Shown: positions 11,971 to 23,221 of the stretch, piece by piece
Position numbering within the stretch: position 1 is the stretch's first letter
Layout of the letters: each line of letters begins with the position of its first letter
DNA from: Lunularia cruciata
Lineage: Eukaryota > Streptophyta > Marchantiopsida > Lunulariales > Lunulariaceae
Direction of reading: 5' to 3'
DNA length: 64,000 nt
Assembly: GCA_948567375.1 (NCBI GenBank)
Contig: OX419759.1
Location: 48,709,493 to 48,773,492, forward strand
Notes under the pieces: model-generated
The model's database searches: none
The model's input: only the letters and a program-made list of their open reading frames with translations
Told to the model about the DNA's origin: nothing
Translations under genes and position numbers: made by a program

Positions 11971-12810
11971 TCCCCTTAGATGAGATCTTATGACCCAAGA
12001 AGGTAACCTCCTTCTGCCAAAAGGCACACTTCCAGTTCTTACAATAAAATTTCCATTATTGTAGTCGTCTTAGGACTTCTTGCACATGATTCATGTGTTC
12101 TTCCTCTATCTTGCTATAGATTAAGATATCATCCAAGAACACCGTCATGGACCAATCCAATAGTCCATCCAACACTTGATGTATTTGATCTATGAAGACT
12201 ACTGGAGCATTAGTGAGTCCAAAAGGTAGAACTCTCCACTCAAAATGCCCATACCTTGTGTGAAAGGTAATCTTTTGCACATCCTCTCTATCAATAGAAA
12301 TTTCCCAATAGCCACTACAAAGATCCAGCTTGGAAAAGTAGCATGCTTCACTTAGTTGATCAAGCAAGTCATCAATCTGAGGCAAGGGATATGCATTCTT
12401 CACGGTTTGCTTATTGAGCCCACAATAATCAATACAAAAACAAAATCCTCTATCCTTCTTTGGAACAAATAGTACCGGTGCTCCTCAAGGAGAGGTAATA
12501 TGTTGTATGAATTCCTTCTCTAACAACTCTGTAAGTGTTGTTCGCAACTCCTCCAACTCCTTTGGTGAGAGCCGACAGATCGGTCTACTCACTGGAGTAC
12601 TCCCTAGGAATAACTTGATCTTGAAGGGCATACCTCGATCGGAGGGTAATTCCTTTGGCAGATCATCCAGAAACATATCTACAAACTCCTTAACTATCCG
12701 ATCAACCATTGCTTGATGAGGCTCTTGGCCCTCCGCAGATTGTTCTTGTATAATTGGCTTGATCCACATCTTGAATATAAACTTATCTTCCTCCAAAGCT
12801 TGCTCTATGG
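11971..12810 (-). pseudogene. Gypsy-2 reverse transcriptase
   Basis: The RT motifs appear in order on the minus strand: PICRLSPKELEEL, KDRGFCFCIDYCGLNKQTVKNAYPLPQIDDL spread over two ORFs, FSKLDLCSGYWEI, LPFGLTNAPVVF, then VFLDDILIYS with the YxDD-type catalytic pair at about 12130. FLGHKISSKGI and KAITDWSTPKDVTEV close the domain. Stops lie at 12484 and 12055. Confidence 0.85.
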
Positions 12811-13019
12811 CTGCTTTACTAACAAACTCCCTTCTAGGGAGTCATCTCTCTTCCAAGCTTGCTCCTTGGTTGCCTTCTTGGCAAACTTCCCATCTTAGGA
12901 CTCATATCCCTTCCAGGTTTGCTCTATGGCTACCTTCTTGACAAACTTCTCATCTTGAGACTGACTATTCTTAGGTGTCCTACTCAAAGGTGCTAGACAA
13001 CCTAATCAATAATTCCTAC

Positions 13020-13440
13020 CTTGGTGTTGTACTTGAATTTGGCGTCCAATTAAATTGAACCTTATGATGTTCAAGCCAAAGTAGACCTAAAATGATATCA
13101 TAGTATAGAGGTGCCACTACAAACCTCATACACTCCAAATACTCCCAATCTTGAAGGTAATAAGATGCAAGGTGCGGAATGCAGTACCCTTTCTACCATC
13201 CGCCATCATCAAACTACTTCCAATCATTGGCTTGATAGGAATACCTAATTCCTTTGCTACTTGCATAGACATGCAATTCTTTGAACTTCCAAAATCCACC
13301 AAAATCCTACAACCTTGATTAGATATTGTACCTTGCAAGTGAAGCAAACTTGCATAGGTCAAGCCTTCAATCCTATTGGAACTAATCAAGCTCCCAATAG
13401 ACGGCTCGAATCTCCTACTGGGATTCCTCATTTCCTTGAT
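13020..13440 (-). pseudogene. Gypsy-2 aspartic protease
   Basis: The retropepsin block reads ILVDFGSSKNCMS at about 13270-13310, then ELGIPI and VVAPLYYDIILGLLWL. The active-site triplet is D-F-G instead of D-S/T-G, so the enzyme is probably dead. It sits between gag and RT as expected. Confidence 0.7.
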
Positions 13441-14575
13441 CATTTCACTCCACAACCTCCACCTAGGCAACTTGTCAAGGTCGTCCATTCTTGAGTGTAC
13501 ATTCAGCAATGCGATGCTCCAATTGGCGACAATAAAAACAACCACCATTTTGTAATAGTTTCTCTCTATCTGCAGTGCCAAGTGGTCTTCGTTGAATGGC
13601 ATCAATCTCCATTGGTATTGGCTCCTCTACTTGTGTGTAGTATATTGGTAGGCTATGTGGAGGTAGAGGTCAAGACCAAGTTGTTGCCACCAAGGAATCA
13701 AAACGTTCGGCCAACCACATGGCTTCCTCCAAGTGTTATGGCTCTCACATGGTCACCTCTAATTTGGTTCTTGCCTTCAAGCCCCTCACAAATTGATCCA
13801 GAGCTTCATCTTCCAATATATCTGGAATTTGTAAGATGGTGTTTTGGAACTACATGATGTAACTTCTTACAGAGCTAATCTGTTTCAACTTTGCCAACTT
13901 ATCTCGTGCAGCTCGTGTGACATTTATAGCTTGGAACCGACTAATTATTGCGCTCTTGAATTCTGCACATGTCAAGATTAGTGCAACAATTTGTTGTTTA
14001 GCTCGCTCCACTCAGAATCTCCACCATAGCTTTGCTACTCCATCCAATTGGCTAGAAGCCAAGAGAATCTGTTTTTGCTCATCTTGTAGATTGGTAGTTT
14101 CAAAATAACGTTCACAATCAAACAAAAAATTCTTCACTGCACCCAAAAGATTCTTGCCTTGAAATACCTTGGGTTTAGGGAATCTGATCCAATCTTCTCC
14201 TTCTCGAATTGGTACTCTCTCCATCTGCTCTTGTCGTCAAAGATCTCATTCATCCAACAATCAAGTAAGGTGCTCAATTTGTTACTACATAGCAAAGATA
14301 ACATCGGGTATTGCCGTCATGGTTGCTACTCTATCACACCACTCCCAATCTATCTAATTTATTAACACATAGAAATAACACATCCACCGTTCTCCATAAG
14401 TTACAACCGGAAGCACCAAGGGTTCCTCAGATATGGTGATCATATGCATAAAATCTTGTCCAAAGTGCGAGGTGATGTATTGTGTGAAACGATACTTGGG
14501 TAATATTTGGACGTAAAAATCCCAATGGTTTGGTGGAAGTGGATTTGGTAGTCCATAAATTCCATCCATCCCGTT
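13441..14575 (-). pseudogene. Gypsy-2 gag
   Basis: The capsid-like region reads IRFPKPKVFQGKN, NFLFDCERYFETT and LLASSQLDGVAKLWW at about 14012-14224. A downstream region with VRGLKARTKLEV follows, then one zinc knuckle CFYCRQLEHRIAEC (CX2CX4HX4C) at about 13530-13570. The order and spacing are those of a chromovirus-like gag; several frameshifts and stops are present. Confidence 0.75.
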
Positions 14576-14578
14576 CCT

Positions 14579-14591
14579 GCTCTAATACCAA
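14579..14591 (-). other. Gypsy-2 primer binding site, tRNA-Met type
   Basis: On the minus strand TTGGTATTAGAGCAG lies directly after the 5' LTR. It matches the common plant TGGTATCAGAGC primer site with one substitution. Confidence 0.75.
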
Positions 14592-15015
14592 TGTAAAAGA
14601 CCAAATCCGAGGAGAGAAATAGGAGAATGGAAACTCACATTGGGACACTTGAATGAGTGAAAACTCCAAATCCCTAGCATGAGCTTCGGCTTTGGTATTT
14701 TAGGTAGCATACAAGGCCCTTGAGAAGCTTCTCAAGGAGCTTCTTTGAGCCACTTTCTTAGAGTGCAAGCCAAGTTAACTAGGAAGCTTCTCAAGAAGCT
14801 TCCTTCTAGAAGCCGCCTACTTGGCGTGCAAGCTAAGCTAGTTAGAAGCTTCTAGAAACTTCATTCTGGAAGCTACTTGCTTGGGGTGCAAGTTAAATAG
14901 TCAGGAAGCTTCCCAAGAAGCTTCTTAGATGCTCTTGGAATATTCTAGGTTAATTTGGTTTATTCCCTACTTCGTTAGCCTTATTAGCTACGTCGCTAAA
15001 CTCCATAATTTTATA
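14592..15015 (-). repeat. Gypsy-2 5' LTR
   Basis: It starts TGTAAAAGACCAAATCC and ends TTTTATA, where the left LTR has TTGTTACA. Divergence from the left LTR is evident by eye and shows an old insertion. Confidence 0.88.
14845..14862. promoter_or_regulatory. Perfect four-unit heat-shock element in the Gypsy-2 right LTR
   Basis: GAAGCTTCTAGAAACTTC is GAA-2-TTC-2-GAA-2-TTC, four exact alternating units. Further half sites (GAAGCTTC pairs four bases apart) lie at 14722-14810. Placement in U3, upstream of the TATA position, suits an enhancer. Confidence 0.6.
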
Positions 15016-16165
15016 GATTTCCTCTCATTTTATGGTTATTGATAGGCCTGTCTTGGAAACTTATGTGATAGAGGTGGAGGGGGGATCCTTTCCTCTCTAG
15101 ATGTTATGCGGCAGACAAGAGATAGTCTATCCTCATAGGCTTGAGAGGACTCTCAATCTTTTGCTTCACTATTGTCAGATTGGACTAGAGGTTTACAGTC
15201 TTCCTTGATAGAGCGACAATGTGAGCATAAGCTACATTCTCTCTTAGTTGACTTGTCCATTCCTCAAGCTATTAGAGCACATCTTTTCTCTTGCTCCAAC
15301 AAGGATGTCGGCTCTTGGATCTTAGCAAGACCGTGCATTAGGGCATTCCAACACCCACCAACTACTTTCTGTACAGCGATGAGGTTTTTTCTAGGTTTGG
15401 TCCACCCATATGCATCTTCATTCCTCACTTAAAAGTGTGGTTCTACCCTAGATGCAGCAGCAGTCCATATGACACGGTGTCTTTTTGGAGGACAAAGGAT
15501 AATTACCCATGATGCTATTAGGGACATACTGTTTGCTATGGCATGTGAGATTGGATACTTGGCTTGGATGGTGCGTTTGTATGCTTTGCATGACATGTGT
15601 CAAGGCAGACTTATACTTGGTCCGAGATGATCAGGTAATAGTAGCGGATGTTGTGGTTATAGACCCCATGCAAGATACCATTCGGAGGGAGTGATTACCC
15701 ATCTCCCTAGATGGGCGGCGAGTGCAATAGTAGGTCGTAAGATCTCCAAGTATAGGGACATGCAGCGAGGTCACCTCTTTGTTCATCTAGCCTTGGAGTT
15801 ATTTAGAGTGATGGACATGGCATTTGACACATTAGTTAGGGAGTGAGCGAGACCTTCTCATGTTAGGCGCCAAGGGTACCACTCTCATTCTCATACTATG
15901 TAACATATTTTAGATAGCTTGTGTCCATTGCTCTACAGAGTGCAGTGGCTGGTGCAATCCATAGTATAACAATCACACTAGGTGATGCTTCTTAGGATGC
16001 TCCACTTGTTTGTATACCAACGGACTTGCATAGCTCATATATCTTAGGTGCAGTGGTGCAGATTTCTCATATAGACTCTATTGGGACTTAGCCTCATTTT
16101 ACCTTTTCCTTTTCTCCCTTGTCCGGCTTGATGGGTCTTCCCATCCTCTTTTTTTTTCTACACGG
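15016..16165 (+). pseudogene. LINE-like element, 3' portion, decayed
   Basis: This continues the reading interrupted at 9400 (CCTCTCATTTTATGG, as in the uninterrupted copy at 26240). C-terminal blocks include HDAIRDILFAMA (about 15509), VIVADVVVIDPMQDT (about 15640) and the Leu-rich end. It terminates near CCATCCTCTTTTTTTT (16140-16160); the same 3' end recurs at 27400 and, inverted, at 16480 and 21440. I cannot assign the domain after the RT. Confidence 0.65.
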
Positions 16166-16199
16166 TCATTCTTTTTATGTTGTTTACACATTTGTTGCC

Positions 16200-16320
16200 A
16201 TGTCATATTTGCCACCAACTAAGACTATTAGTTGCCACGTTAAGCTTTGGGGTGTTATTAAGTCTTTCTCCAACTTGGACTGCCGTTGTGCCTAAGTGCC
16301 AACGTTAGGGTACTGTGAAG
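16200..16320 (+). mobile_element. Right half of the split terminal-inverted-repeat element
   Basis: It matches 22070-22170 (GCCACGTTA, GGGGTnTTAT, CCTAAGTGCCAA, TTAGGGTACTGT). Its reverse complement resembles 6701-6770. Together with 6701-6905 it frames the nested LINE and Gypsy-2. Confidence 0.55.
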
Positions 16321-17404
16321 TCCATCTCTAGTTGATTCTAAGTTCTTTTACAGCGAACTGTGAAACGCAAAGTTCGAGAAGATTGAACACATTCCAGGCT
16401 TTTGTAGTTGTTCAGCTGAGGGCAGATTCTACACAAGGTATCAATTCCTGATCAAAACGTAAGAAGGCGACCGCGTAGGAAAAACGAAGGATGGGAAGAC
16501 CCCATCAAGCCGTACACGGGAGAGACAAAATAGGTAACCTGGGGCTAAGCCCCAATAGGTCAAAACAGGGACATACTAGTTGCACAATTTGGGAATTTTA
16601 GAGCATGCAGGATCAGGCGTCTCAACTTCGTCCTCAAGCAGAACAGGATATAGAAGATCAATATTTAATTAGTTCGGTGTGACTCCGACCGGGACATTCC
16701 GGGATTTGGAGCACCCTAATTGCTAGTTCTGGTTGCTTGATCAAGACGCTGCATCAACAAGAGGCTTGATTGATTATTAGCCTGTTGATTATTCGAGGTT
16801 TTGGACAATGGAGATTCACTTACCACACAGTCCCGCGTGAGGACATTCATACTAATAGCAGCATTTGCTCTGTTCATAAGTAGAAGAAGATCTAAAAGTT
16901 GAGTTTCTATGGGTCTGTTAATGTTGTTAAGGAGTTATGCAGTTGACATTGGCTGTGAGTTTGATTCTTGAGAGTTTTCACACAACCTACTCGGTCCGAG
17001 GAGTCCTGCATCGTTTGAACGATATTTTGAAGTTCATTTATTTCCGTTGCTTGACCTTCAACCGAGGTAATCTGGGAGTCATTAGCGATGCTGTTCTCAA
17101 CTGGTGCCTTCAAAGTGCATAAAGCTAACTTCCTTATCAAACCTTGAAGAGTTAAACATGAGGTTACAAGCCGCAGGCCTCCTTCCTTCCATTCAATAGT
17201 TGTTCAGAAATGCCGTTTAGTGAACAATAATACTTTTTCTTCAGGCACGCATCAGCTGTTTGAGTTTTGAACTTTCAACATTCGTGGCCATACACCATCA
17301 GGAATCATCCGCTTAAAACGTGCCGTTTGACTAGACCTCCAACGGGTATCAAGTCCGTTAAGTAATCTTCCGTTTTGACATCCAATCTACATATATCCTC
17401 CAAA
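16321..17404 (+). repeat. R-unit 5' flank with an inverted LINE 3'-end scrap
   Basis: Sequence upstream of the R gene is similar to 22171-23230 and, inverted, to 40304-40940. About 16480-16550 is a short inverted copy of the LINE 3' end (GGATGGGAAGACCCCATCAA, GGGGCTAAGCCCC). No promoter element could be fixed with confidence. Confidence 0.55.
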
Positions 17405-18584
17405 ATGAGAAATTTGTTCTGTCTTTTTCTAGACTTGTGCAACTTTTCAAGCAATCTAAGCTTAGTCTCGCTCACTCAAACACGCCACTATCGCTCCTCT
17501 TTCGGTAACTTTCGAGATATCTCGAACAGTAGTTTCCGAAACAACATGAATACGATTCAAGGATCCGGAAGTTCCTTCGCAAGAATTATCTTCGTGTTCG
17601 TTTTGTCAACTCTCCTGGACACATTTATGTGTCCAACAGTGTTTCTTGAAGGGAGCATCTTCGACATGTTTCCTTTCATGTTGATGGCTCTTTTCAACCT
17701 ATTGGATATAATCTTCATAGCTCTGGTTCTCTTGGTTCTACATCCTCGTCGTAGTCTTTCCCAAGGTCATTCGGTCCCAACTCTTCAAGCTCCTCGAACT
17801 GACACTTTCCAGTTTCAGGCTAACGAGCGACTTGTCAATACAGAAGAAGTAACTGCTCTTGAGTTCTCTCGTCCTGATTATGAGACTGATCTCCTTCTTC
17901 CGTTTCCTTGCATTGGGAATCTATGGTTTCAGGCAGGCAAACCTCTTGACTGTGTAAAAGAGCTTGCTGTTCGTGAGTTCCCTCCACCCAAACCTGACCT
18001 CTTGCTCCAGTTTTCTCCGACTGAGTGTGAGATTCTCCACAGTCAAGCAAACGACCGTCTTGACAATACAGACATTATTGAGTCGTCTCGTCCCGATACT
18101 GACATACTCCCTTCAGTTTACATGGTAGACACGGTCACTGGAAGACCAGTGTCCAAAGTCTCATGGCTTTGTCAAATCATGAAGAGAAAGGCAGGATGGA
18201 CAGTGGTGTCTTCGAAACATTCGAAGGCCCGTAAGGGATGGATAGAGTTTCAGCATTGGAACAAGAATCAATGCGATGCCAAGCTGGAGCTCCCCAAAAA
18301 TTTACGCGAGGTGTCTTCACATACATTGAAGATGTTCATTCGGTCACTCAATCGTATTGAGAGACAAAAAGTGTGCTACGTCAAGTGAGTACGAGCCACA
18401 GACACTGCTAGTATCCTTTGTAAAACAGATCCAGTCTTTGTTGATTGTATGTGAACTAAACCATCTGCCATTTTTCCTGATTTTCAGAGATGCATCCCGT
18501 TCTGCTCCCGAGTCACAATCAGAGCATCGTAGCTCGACTGCTGCAGGAACACGGTCTTACCGAAGGAAACCTTTTCGAGTGTAA
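17405..18584 (+). CDS. R gene: two-exon gene for an uncharacterised 358-residue membrane-anchored protein
   Basis: Exon 1 is 17405-18384 and exon 2 is 18488-18584; the intron (CAA|GTGAGT ... TTTTCAG) is 103 nt, phase 2. I start at the ATG 17405 because the 40 kb copy starts at the same residue. Residues about 59-80 and 88-113 are hydrophobic and look like two membrane segments. Residues about 133-240 hold three imperfect 35-residue repeats with the pattern F-Q-A-x3-L, then EFSRP, then TDLLLPF. Residues 253-326 form a conserved basic, Trp-containing domain (KRKAGWTVVSSKHSK, GWIEFQHWNKNQC). The tail ends YRRKPFRV. At least four more copies lie in this window, all broken. It matches no family I know; it may be a host gene family or cargo of a large transposon. 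Confidence 0.65.
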
Positions 18585-19378
18585 TCGAAATAGGTGCGCA
18601 TGCGCATGGATGTTCTGCATCAGAGCCTCGCATGTTGTATGAAGCTCTACTAGTACAGTTGCGTCCTCAAGAGGCAACAAGAGTTTAGGACGAAAGTTAT
18701 TTCTTGGTGCTGAAATCGCAGATTTTCACCTTCCGTTAGAAGTGACATCTTGACGGAATACGCATGTATCTTGACTATTGAAAGTTCAGTTCAGACTCCA
18801 GAGCGGGATGTCAATAAAGCTACTTTATGAATCCCGTTAATGCATGCTTGTTCTCTTGGTTCCACATCCATTGAACTTGTGGATAGCTTCTGCAGAGGCG
18901 GAATTAATTACCATGGTTGTGGGTGTTTGTTGTTCGTATATAGCTTGAATGATTATCTTGACCTGATCTGCGAGAAGTGATTCACCGTTCTCACCCGCAG
19001 CCGTTGTTTCACAAGACGTGCCTTGGGCGGCCAAACATTTGTGCCGCACTTACCATGGTCAGATGCATTTATCAGTCGTAGGGACGAGTCCCCAACTACA
19101 AACCATAAATTAACACGCATTTAAGAGAAGGTTCTTAAAAGCAAGAGGCGTATATATACTTGTCCCAACTTCGCAGGTTGTTTGGAGCACATAGGCGGTA
19201 GAATTCTTTTCATTTTCATTTGGGGGTCATATTGTGAGAGTTATTCTCGTACTACGTAACTCAGAAAATTTACACAGAAACGACACGAAGCCAACAGCAA
19301 CGAATAGAAAGCTCACCAGCCTCAAACTATGGACATTCCTGCATGGAAAGGAATGCATTTAACACCTGGAATTATTAA
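18585..19378 (+). repeat. R-unit sequence between the two convergent genes
   Basis: This is similar, inverted, to 38169-38700 and 6311-6700. It carries the GAGCGGGATGTCAATAAAGC tract after the R gene and no further ORF of note. AATAAA inside that tract (18812) could serve as the R gene's polyadenylation signal. Confidence 0.5.
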
Positions 19379-19852
19379 TCAAGTGCAAAAACGAGTGAGG
19401 ATTTTCAAATTACCAGCAGCATCTGCTGTGTTCATAAGCAATAGATATAAAAGTTGATTTTCTTCTTGGATGGGAGTGTGTAAGCAGCGTGTAAACAGGG
19501 TACCACATATCTGAGTAGCTGTGAAGTTCCAGTCATTCACAGAAATGCCGGCTACAATTGGAAGATCTTTCCCGATTTGGACCGGAAAATAAATTGGAAG
19601 AGTTTGTTTTCCATGGTGAAAATGATTGATTGGCGACCTTGACCAGATATCTCCAATGTCGATTAGATTGCCAGGGCAGTCAGGAAGGCCACAAAGATGA
19701 GGCAGATACGAAAATTGCGTGACAGATGAGTAGGAAGACGTGTGTGCTCGCTCAAGAAATGTAAGATACCCGCGTCGTAAGAGGCACTTGTCACTGAAGT
19801 GTCCAGCAAAGTTGGACGTTCCAGACCAGGAGTTGTTTATGGGGAGAACCAT
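19379..19852 (-). CDS. Unrecognised 157-residue ORF convergent to the R gene
   Basis: It starts at ATG 19852. The sequence is aromatic- and His-rich (FSDKCLLRRGYLTF, LPHLCGLPDCPGN, NHFHHGKQTLPIYFPVQ, VNDWNFTATQICGTLF). Fragments of the same protein lie at 27540-27700 (-) and, in related form, at 4020-4290 and 27812-28063 (+). The exon may end at GCTG|GTAATTTG (near 19416), because similarity to the other copies fades there, so the annotated stop may lie inside an intron. No known domain is visible. Confidence 0.4.
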   Translation of the reverse strand: MVLPINNSWSGTSNFAGHFSDKCLLRRGYLTFLERAHTSSYSSVTQFSYLPHLCGLPDCPGNLIDIGDIWSRSPINHFHHGKQTLPIYFPVQIGKDLPIVAGISVNDWNFTATQICGTLFTRCLHTPIQEENQLLYLLLMNTADAAGNLKILTRFCT

Positions 19853-21310
19853 TCTACAGTTGCCCGTTGCAGAGATGTGGGGTTCCGGCGAGCTTGGATG
19901 AAATCAATAGGAATTGATGAACTTCCATATGTTAACATGTGACTTCTATCATACCTGAACGAATCAAAGAGAGCACGACAATGATTTGAAATTATTATAA
20001 TGCTTTCATTAATCCTTTGATTATAATCTGCTCAGTTTTCTATCTAGGTTATGGGCGAAGACTATCAGTTTCTTATCAAAGATAAACCATCACTAACCAT
20101 AAAGGGTATTTTGGAGGACTGTACAAGCAGAATTTCCACTAAAATGTCGAAGTCATATGAAATTAAACTTAATAATTTCAAATTATTTTGTTGCAATAAG
20201 GCTAGGACGTTATTTTACTACGAGTATATTATTTGGCTTATTGGATTTGAATAAAGCTAATATATTGGAAAACCAAAATAAATTGATCCCGTTAACGAGC
20301 TTCTTAGACTATATGTAAATATGCACAATCCTATGATCAATAAAAACATATATAATTAAATTAAATATACCGTAAATTCCTACTAAGTGTTGTAAAATAT
20401 TTTCCATGTCAGATTATATCATAAATAACAGTTGAGAAAATCTATACTTGAAATTTCTTTCATCATCTCAACATACCTATATATATGAGTTTATAATTCA
20501 CTAAGTAGATACTAAATTGTATATAAATTATTTTGATATATCATAATCAGATCACATTACTAGATTTTTTAAACGGATGGAGCCTTTTAATTCCTTGATT
20601 TCCTTCTAATTCTACTAGTACAAAATACATCGTTTTGGTTGTCCCTGTGCTTGGAAGAAAGTTGAATGAAGTATGAATACCGTGAAAGAGTCATATCTTC
20701 ACATTCCTTGTAGTCGATTTATTTGATTTTTCTCGCGCTGGTGTAAAAGTTCGATTACGTAAATGAATATTAATCTTTTGTTCCCAAAAGGTTCATATTC
20801 ATGTCTTCTTCCTTGTACATATTTTTACCTCTCATAATATTAGCGGTATTAGAGGTAGGTTTTAATGAAAAAAAGATCCTTCAATCCATCTTAAATTGTA
20901 AATGTACAAAGTTATAATTGGAGAGGGCTGGGCTGATTCCGAGGTTGGTATCTCATAATCATGAAAAATAAATGTTTATGTCTATCTCAATTAGAACTTG
21001 AATATCAAAAAAAATTGATCATATTTATCTGGTTCAACTCATTTTCAAATAGTATACAAGTTTATCCTATCCAAGTAAAACGGTAGTACTACATAAGAAT
21101 GAGAGAACTAATTCTTAAATTTGAATGATCTGAACTTTAAAAGCACTTATATTTTCGAAGTATGAAGCCAATCCATGAAATCCATTCTTATGTATGTCCC
21201 TATCAATAATATCCAGATCTAATTTGATGTGTGTAGATAGAGTGCACATGTAAGCACCATTGTTTAATTATCAAGCTCTCCTTCCTGAATTAGGGCCTCA
21301 TGGGAAAATC
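19853..21310. other. AT-rich stretch without recognisable genes
   Basis: Only one short ORF occurs (20051-20254, 67 residues) and it has no recognisable motif. The sequence is AT-rich and non-repetitive by eye. Confidence 0.4.
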
Positions 21311-21419
21311 TAATACACACTAGAGAGGTAAAGATGACTTTATGTTTGGTCTAATTTCACTAAAATTGAGATTAAGGATGGAAAGTATGTTCACTTCACT
21401 TAGAGTAGATTTTACATAC

Positions 21420-21800
21420 AAAACAAAAAGGGAGACCATGTATAAAACACTAAGGATGGGAAGACTCCATCAAGCCATACAAGGGTGGGACAAAATAGGT
21501 ACAATGGGGCTAAGCCCCGATAGAATAACTATGAGAAATATTGAGATATCTGAGCAATGCAAATCGTATAATCTACAAACAACTAAAGCATCCAAAGAAG
21601 CATACATCATCTAGTACAATTTTCTCTTAAGGACTGCACTAGCCGCTGCACTCTATAGAGTAATGGACACACGTTGTCTAAATTACGCTAAAGTATGAGA
21701 GTGAAAGTGGTACCCTTGACAGTTAACATGATAAGCTCTCCCACACTCCCTGGACAATGTGTGGCATGCAGTGTTCATCCTTCCCTCAATTCTACATGCG
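21420..21800 (-). mobile_element. 5'-truncated LINE copy, inverted
   Basis: The reverse complement of this segment matches 15850-16160 and 27080-27410, ending with the shared LINE 3' end (GGATGGGAAGACTCCATCAA, GGGGCTAAGCCCC). Truncation at the 5' side is typical of LINE integration. Confidence 0.6.
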
Positions 21801-22170
21801 TAGACTTCATAGTACCTCAACTTTGGCTCTTAATGGCACCCTAAGAAAGACTTAACAATACCCCAAAGTCTGACTTGGATTTTGGATTTTGTCCGTCCTT
21901 GGTGGCAGAGACTGACTATAGACTGCTAGATTTTGTTTGTGTAAACGAAAGAGGACCGATTTCAACGAAGATTATCGCAGTTCCGGAAAGTTTCCATAAA
22001 TCCCTATGAGCTAACACATTGGCTGCTACGTGAACTTATATTTGCGGCAAACGAGGAATCGCGGTTGCAAGGTTGAGCCACGTTAGCTTCGGGGTATTAT
22101 CAAGTCTTTCTGTCAACTTCGAGTGCCGTCGGGCCTAAGTGCCAAGGTTAGGGTACTGTTAAATCCACCT
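21800..22170 (+). mobile_element. Intact small terminal-inverted-repeat element (MITE-like)
   Basis: The left end (GACTTCATAGTACCTCAACTT ..., through ACAATACCCC) and the reverse complement of the right end (GGATTTAACAGTACCCTAAC ..., through ATAATACCCC) share long imperfect inverted repeats of roughly 70-80 bp. There is no coding capacity. The same element, split by insertions, is at 6701-6905 plus 16200-16320. A target-site duplication could not be fixed. Confidence 0.55.
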
Positions 22171-23221
22171 TCGGTAGATTGTCCATGACATTTGGGAAAC
22201 TGTGAAGTGCAAAGTGCGAGAAGACTGCAGACATTCCAGACTTTTCTAGTTGTTTTGCTGAGTGCAGAGTCTATCGCAAGGTATGAATTCCTCTTCAAAA
22301 CAGGGATGTACTACTTGCACAATTTGGGCATCTTAGAGCATGCAGGATCCTCAACTTCATCCTCGAAGCAGAACAGGATATAGAAGATCAATAGTTAGTT
22401 AGTTCGATGTGAAAATTTGAAGCTTGTAAATTGCTAGATCTGATTGCTTGATCAAGAAGCTGCATCAACAAGAGTCTTGATTGATTGTTCGCATGTCGAC
22501 ACTTCCCTTTTGTACAAAGGGGATTCACTACCGCAGAGTCCCGGTCAGCTTACAGTGTGTAGTATAGAAAGCCGGGGTGAATGCCTACAATATATTTGGG
22601 AGGATGCATTTATGTTCCTCCACATCTTCTGCTTCTGAGGCCTGTGAGCCTGCACGATGACTAGCAACCATGAAGTCCGAGGAATCCAGTCTCCACTTTG
22701 CAAGTCAAGAGTACAACGATCCATGCATGACATGCATGGGTCGATTGACATGTGCTAAGACGCGGTTAACTTATGCTGTGAGTTTAATCTTTGTGTTTCT
22801 TCAAAACCTACTTGGTTCGAGAAGGTACTCTATCGTTTTCACGATATTTCGAATTTCATTTATTATTCGTTGCTTGATCTTCAACCAAGGTCATCTGGAT
22901 GTCATTAGCTATGCTGTTCTCAATTGGTGCCTTGAAAGAGCATAAAGCTGGTCTCCTCATCAAGCCTTGAAGAGTTGAACATGCGGTTTGAAGCCTCAGG
23001 CAGCCTTTCATTCAATGGTTGCGCATTGTGTTCAGAAATACCGTTTAATAAACAATAATGTTTTTCCTTGGCCCTGCTCATAAACTGCTGAATTTTGAAT
23101 TTTAACATTTGTGGCCCTGCACCGTCAGAATAATCCGCTTATAAAGTGCTATTTGGCTGGACCTCCAACGAGTATCAAGGCGTTAAAATATCTTCCATTT
23201 TGATATCCAATCTATATATAC
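22171..23221 (+). repeat. R-unit 5' flank, second plus-strand copy
   Basis: It is collinear with 16321-17404 (shared CACATTCCAG-like, GAGCATGCAGGATC, GCTGCATCAACAAGAG and GTGCCTTGAAAGAGCAT tracts). It lacks the inverted LINE scrap present at 16480. Confidence 0.55.

Larger units (their letters stand above)
9401..15015 (-). mobile_element. Gypsy-2: nearly full-length Ty3/Gypsy LTR retrotransposon, minus strand, decayed
   Basis: It has two LTRs (9401-9798 and 14592-15015), a tRNA-Met-type primer binding site next to the right LTR and a purine tract next to the left one. Between them lie gag, protease, RT, RNase H and integrase, in that order on the minus strand. The 5 bp flanks GCTTT (9396-9400) and GATTT (15016-15020) are a likely target-site duplication with one change. 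The uninterrupted LINE copy near 26240 shows CTTTCCTCTCATTT across the same site, confirming insertion inside the LINE. Every ORF carries stops or frameshifts. Confidence 0.9.
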
